Shown here: positions 39,564 to 39,607 of the stretch, one piece after another | Numbering within the stretch: position 1 is the first letter of the stretch | Layout of the letters: each line of letters begins with the position of its first letter | Assembly (NCBI GenBank): GCA_964482395.1 | Contig: CAYZXK010000158.1 | Span: 1-39,607, forward strand | Direction: 5' to 3' | DNA length: 39,607 nucleotides | Source: CAYZXK01 sp964482395 | GTDB lineage: Bacteria; Planctomycetota; Phycisphaerae; UBA1845; Fen-1342 | Notes under the pieces: generated by a model | The model's database searches: none | Told to the model about the DNA's origin: nothing | What the model saw: the letters and a program-made list of their open reading frames with translations, nothing else | Position numbers and translations under genes: made by a program

Positions 39564-39607
39564 ATGAGGATCGTAGCGGCGGATTTGGAGCGGACGCCAG
39601 TTACCAT
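39564..39607 (+). CDS. Start of an unidentified gene (partial)
   Basis: AAGGAGG (39548-39554 region) stands about nine bases before an ATG at 39564, an excellent ribosome-binding site. Only 14 full codons are visible (MRIVAADLERTPVT), running off the window. Nothing about function can be said. Confidence 0.6.
   Translation, partial: MRIVAADLERTPVT

Noticed and set aside
1..39607. CRISPR arrays, insertion sequences, prophage or integron parts
   Set aside because: No regularly spaced direct repeats, transposase or integrase motifs were seen in any frame.

Overview
The window reads as a chromosomal segment of a GC-rich planctomycete, most likely Phycisphaerae-like. The grounds are protein content rather than any marker gene. 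They include a dockerin-like tail with paired DINPF motifs, the 'DCNGNGVPD...NGVPDEC' calcium-loop style, a ThuA-DUF1080 fusion, a Tat-exported Gfo/Idh/MocA oxidoreductase, secreted beta-propellers, an aryl-sulfotransferase-like protein, and a CheA with a long N-terminal extension. No rRNA, tRNA, CRISPR array, transposase or phage gene was recognised. Most promoters look sigma70-like.

Layout. 1-3.0 kb (+): the tail of an unknown gene, a tRNA 2-thiouridylase (MnmA) with two insertions and a probably leaderless start, and a PHP phosphoesterase behind a strong promoter. 3.0-9.8 kb (-): a tandem WaaP/Kdo-kinase-like protein, an anchored planctomycete protein of unknown function, a ROK sugar kinase lacking the usual zinc cysteines, and a CoA-disulfide reductase-rhodanese fusion. 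9.9-12.7 kb (+): a membrane glycosyltransferase coupled to a secreted protein of unknown function. 12.9-21.5 kb (-): a six-gene run (Gfo/Idh oxidoreductase, seven-haem cytochrome c fused to a cytochrome-b-like membrane domain, discoidin-like secreted protein, Agl23-like membrane protein, ApbE, ThuA-DUF1080), several of them overlapping by 4 bp. 21.6-23.4 kb (-): an anchored FG-GAP-type propeller. 23.4-24.2 kb: a long intergenic region with an imperfect inverted repeat of about 160 bp. 24.2-27.0 kb (+): a large multidomain secreted metallopeptidase with its own promoter and terminator.

27.2-31.0 kb (+): the most interesting unit. It is a three-gene AmmeMemoRadiSam cassette: a Memo-AMMECR1 fusion, a DUF362 protein and the radical SAM enzyme. 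All three carry export signals, two of them Tat-like. The chemistry of this widespread family set is, to my knowledge, not established, and an extracytoplasmic radical SAM enzyme would be remarkable. 31.2-33.1 kb (+): an aryl-sulfotransferase-like propeller.

33.4-38.2 kb (+): a chemosensory cluster, cheA-cheW-cheD-HDOD-cheY, with no receptor, CheR or CheB in view. 38.5-39.0 kb (+): a small AT-hook plus winged-helix-like DNA-binding protein behind a consensus -35 box. The window ends in the first codons of another gene with an excellent ribosome-binding site.

Functions are inferred from motifs read by eye; no alignment or database search was run.
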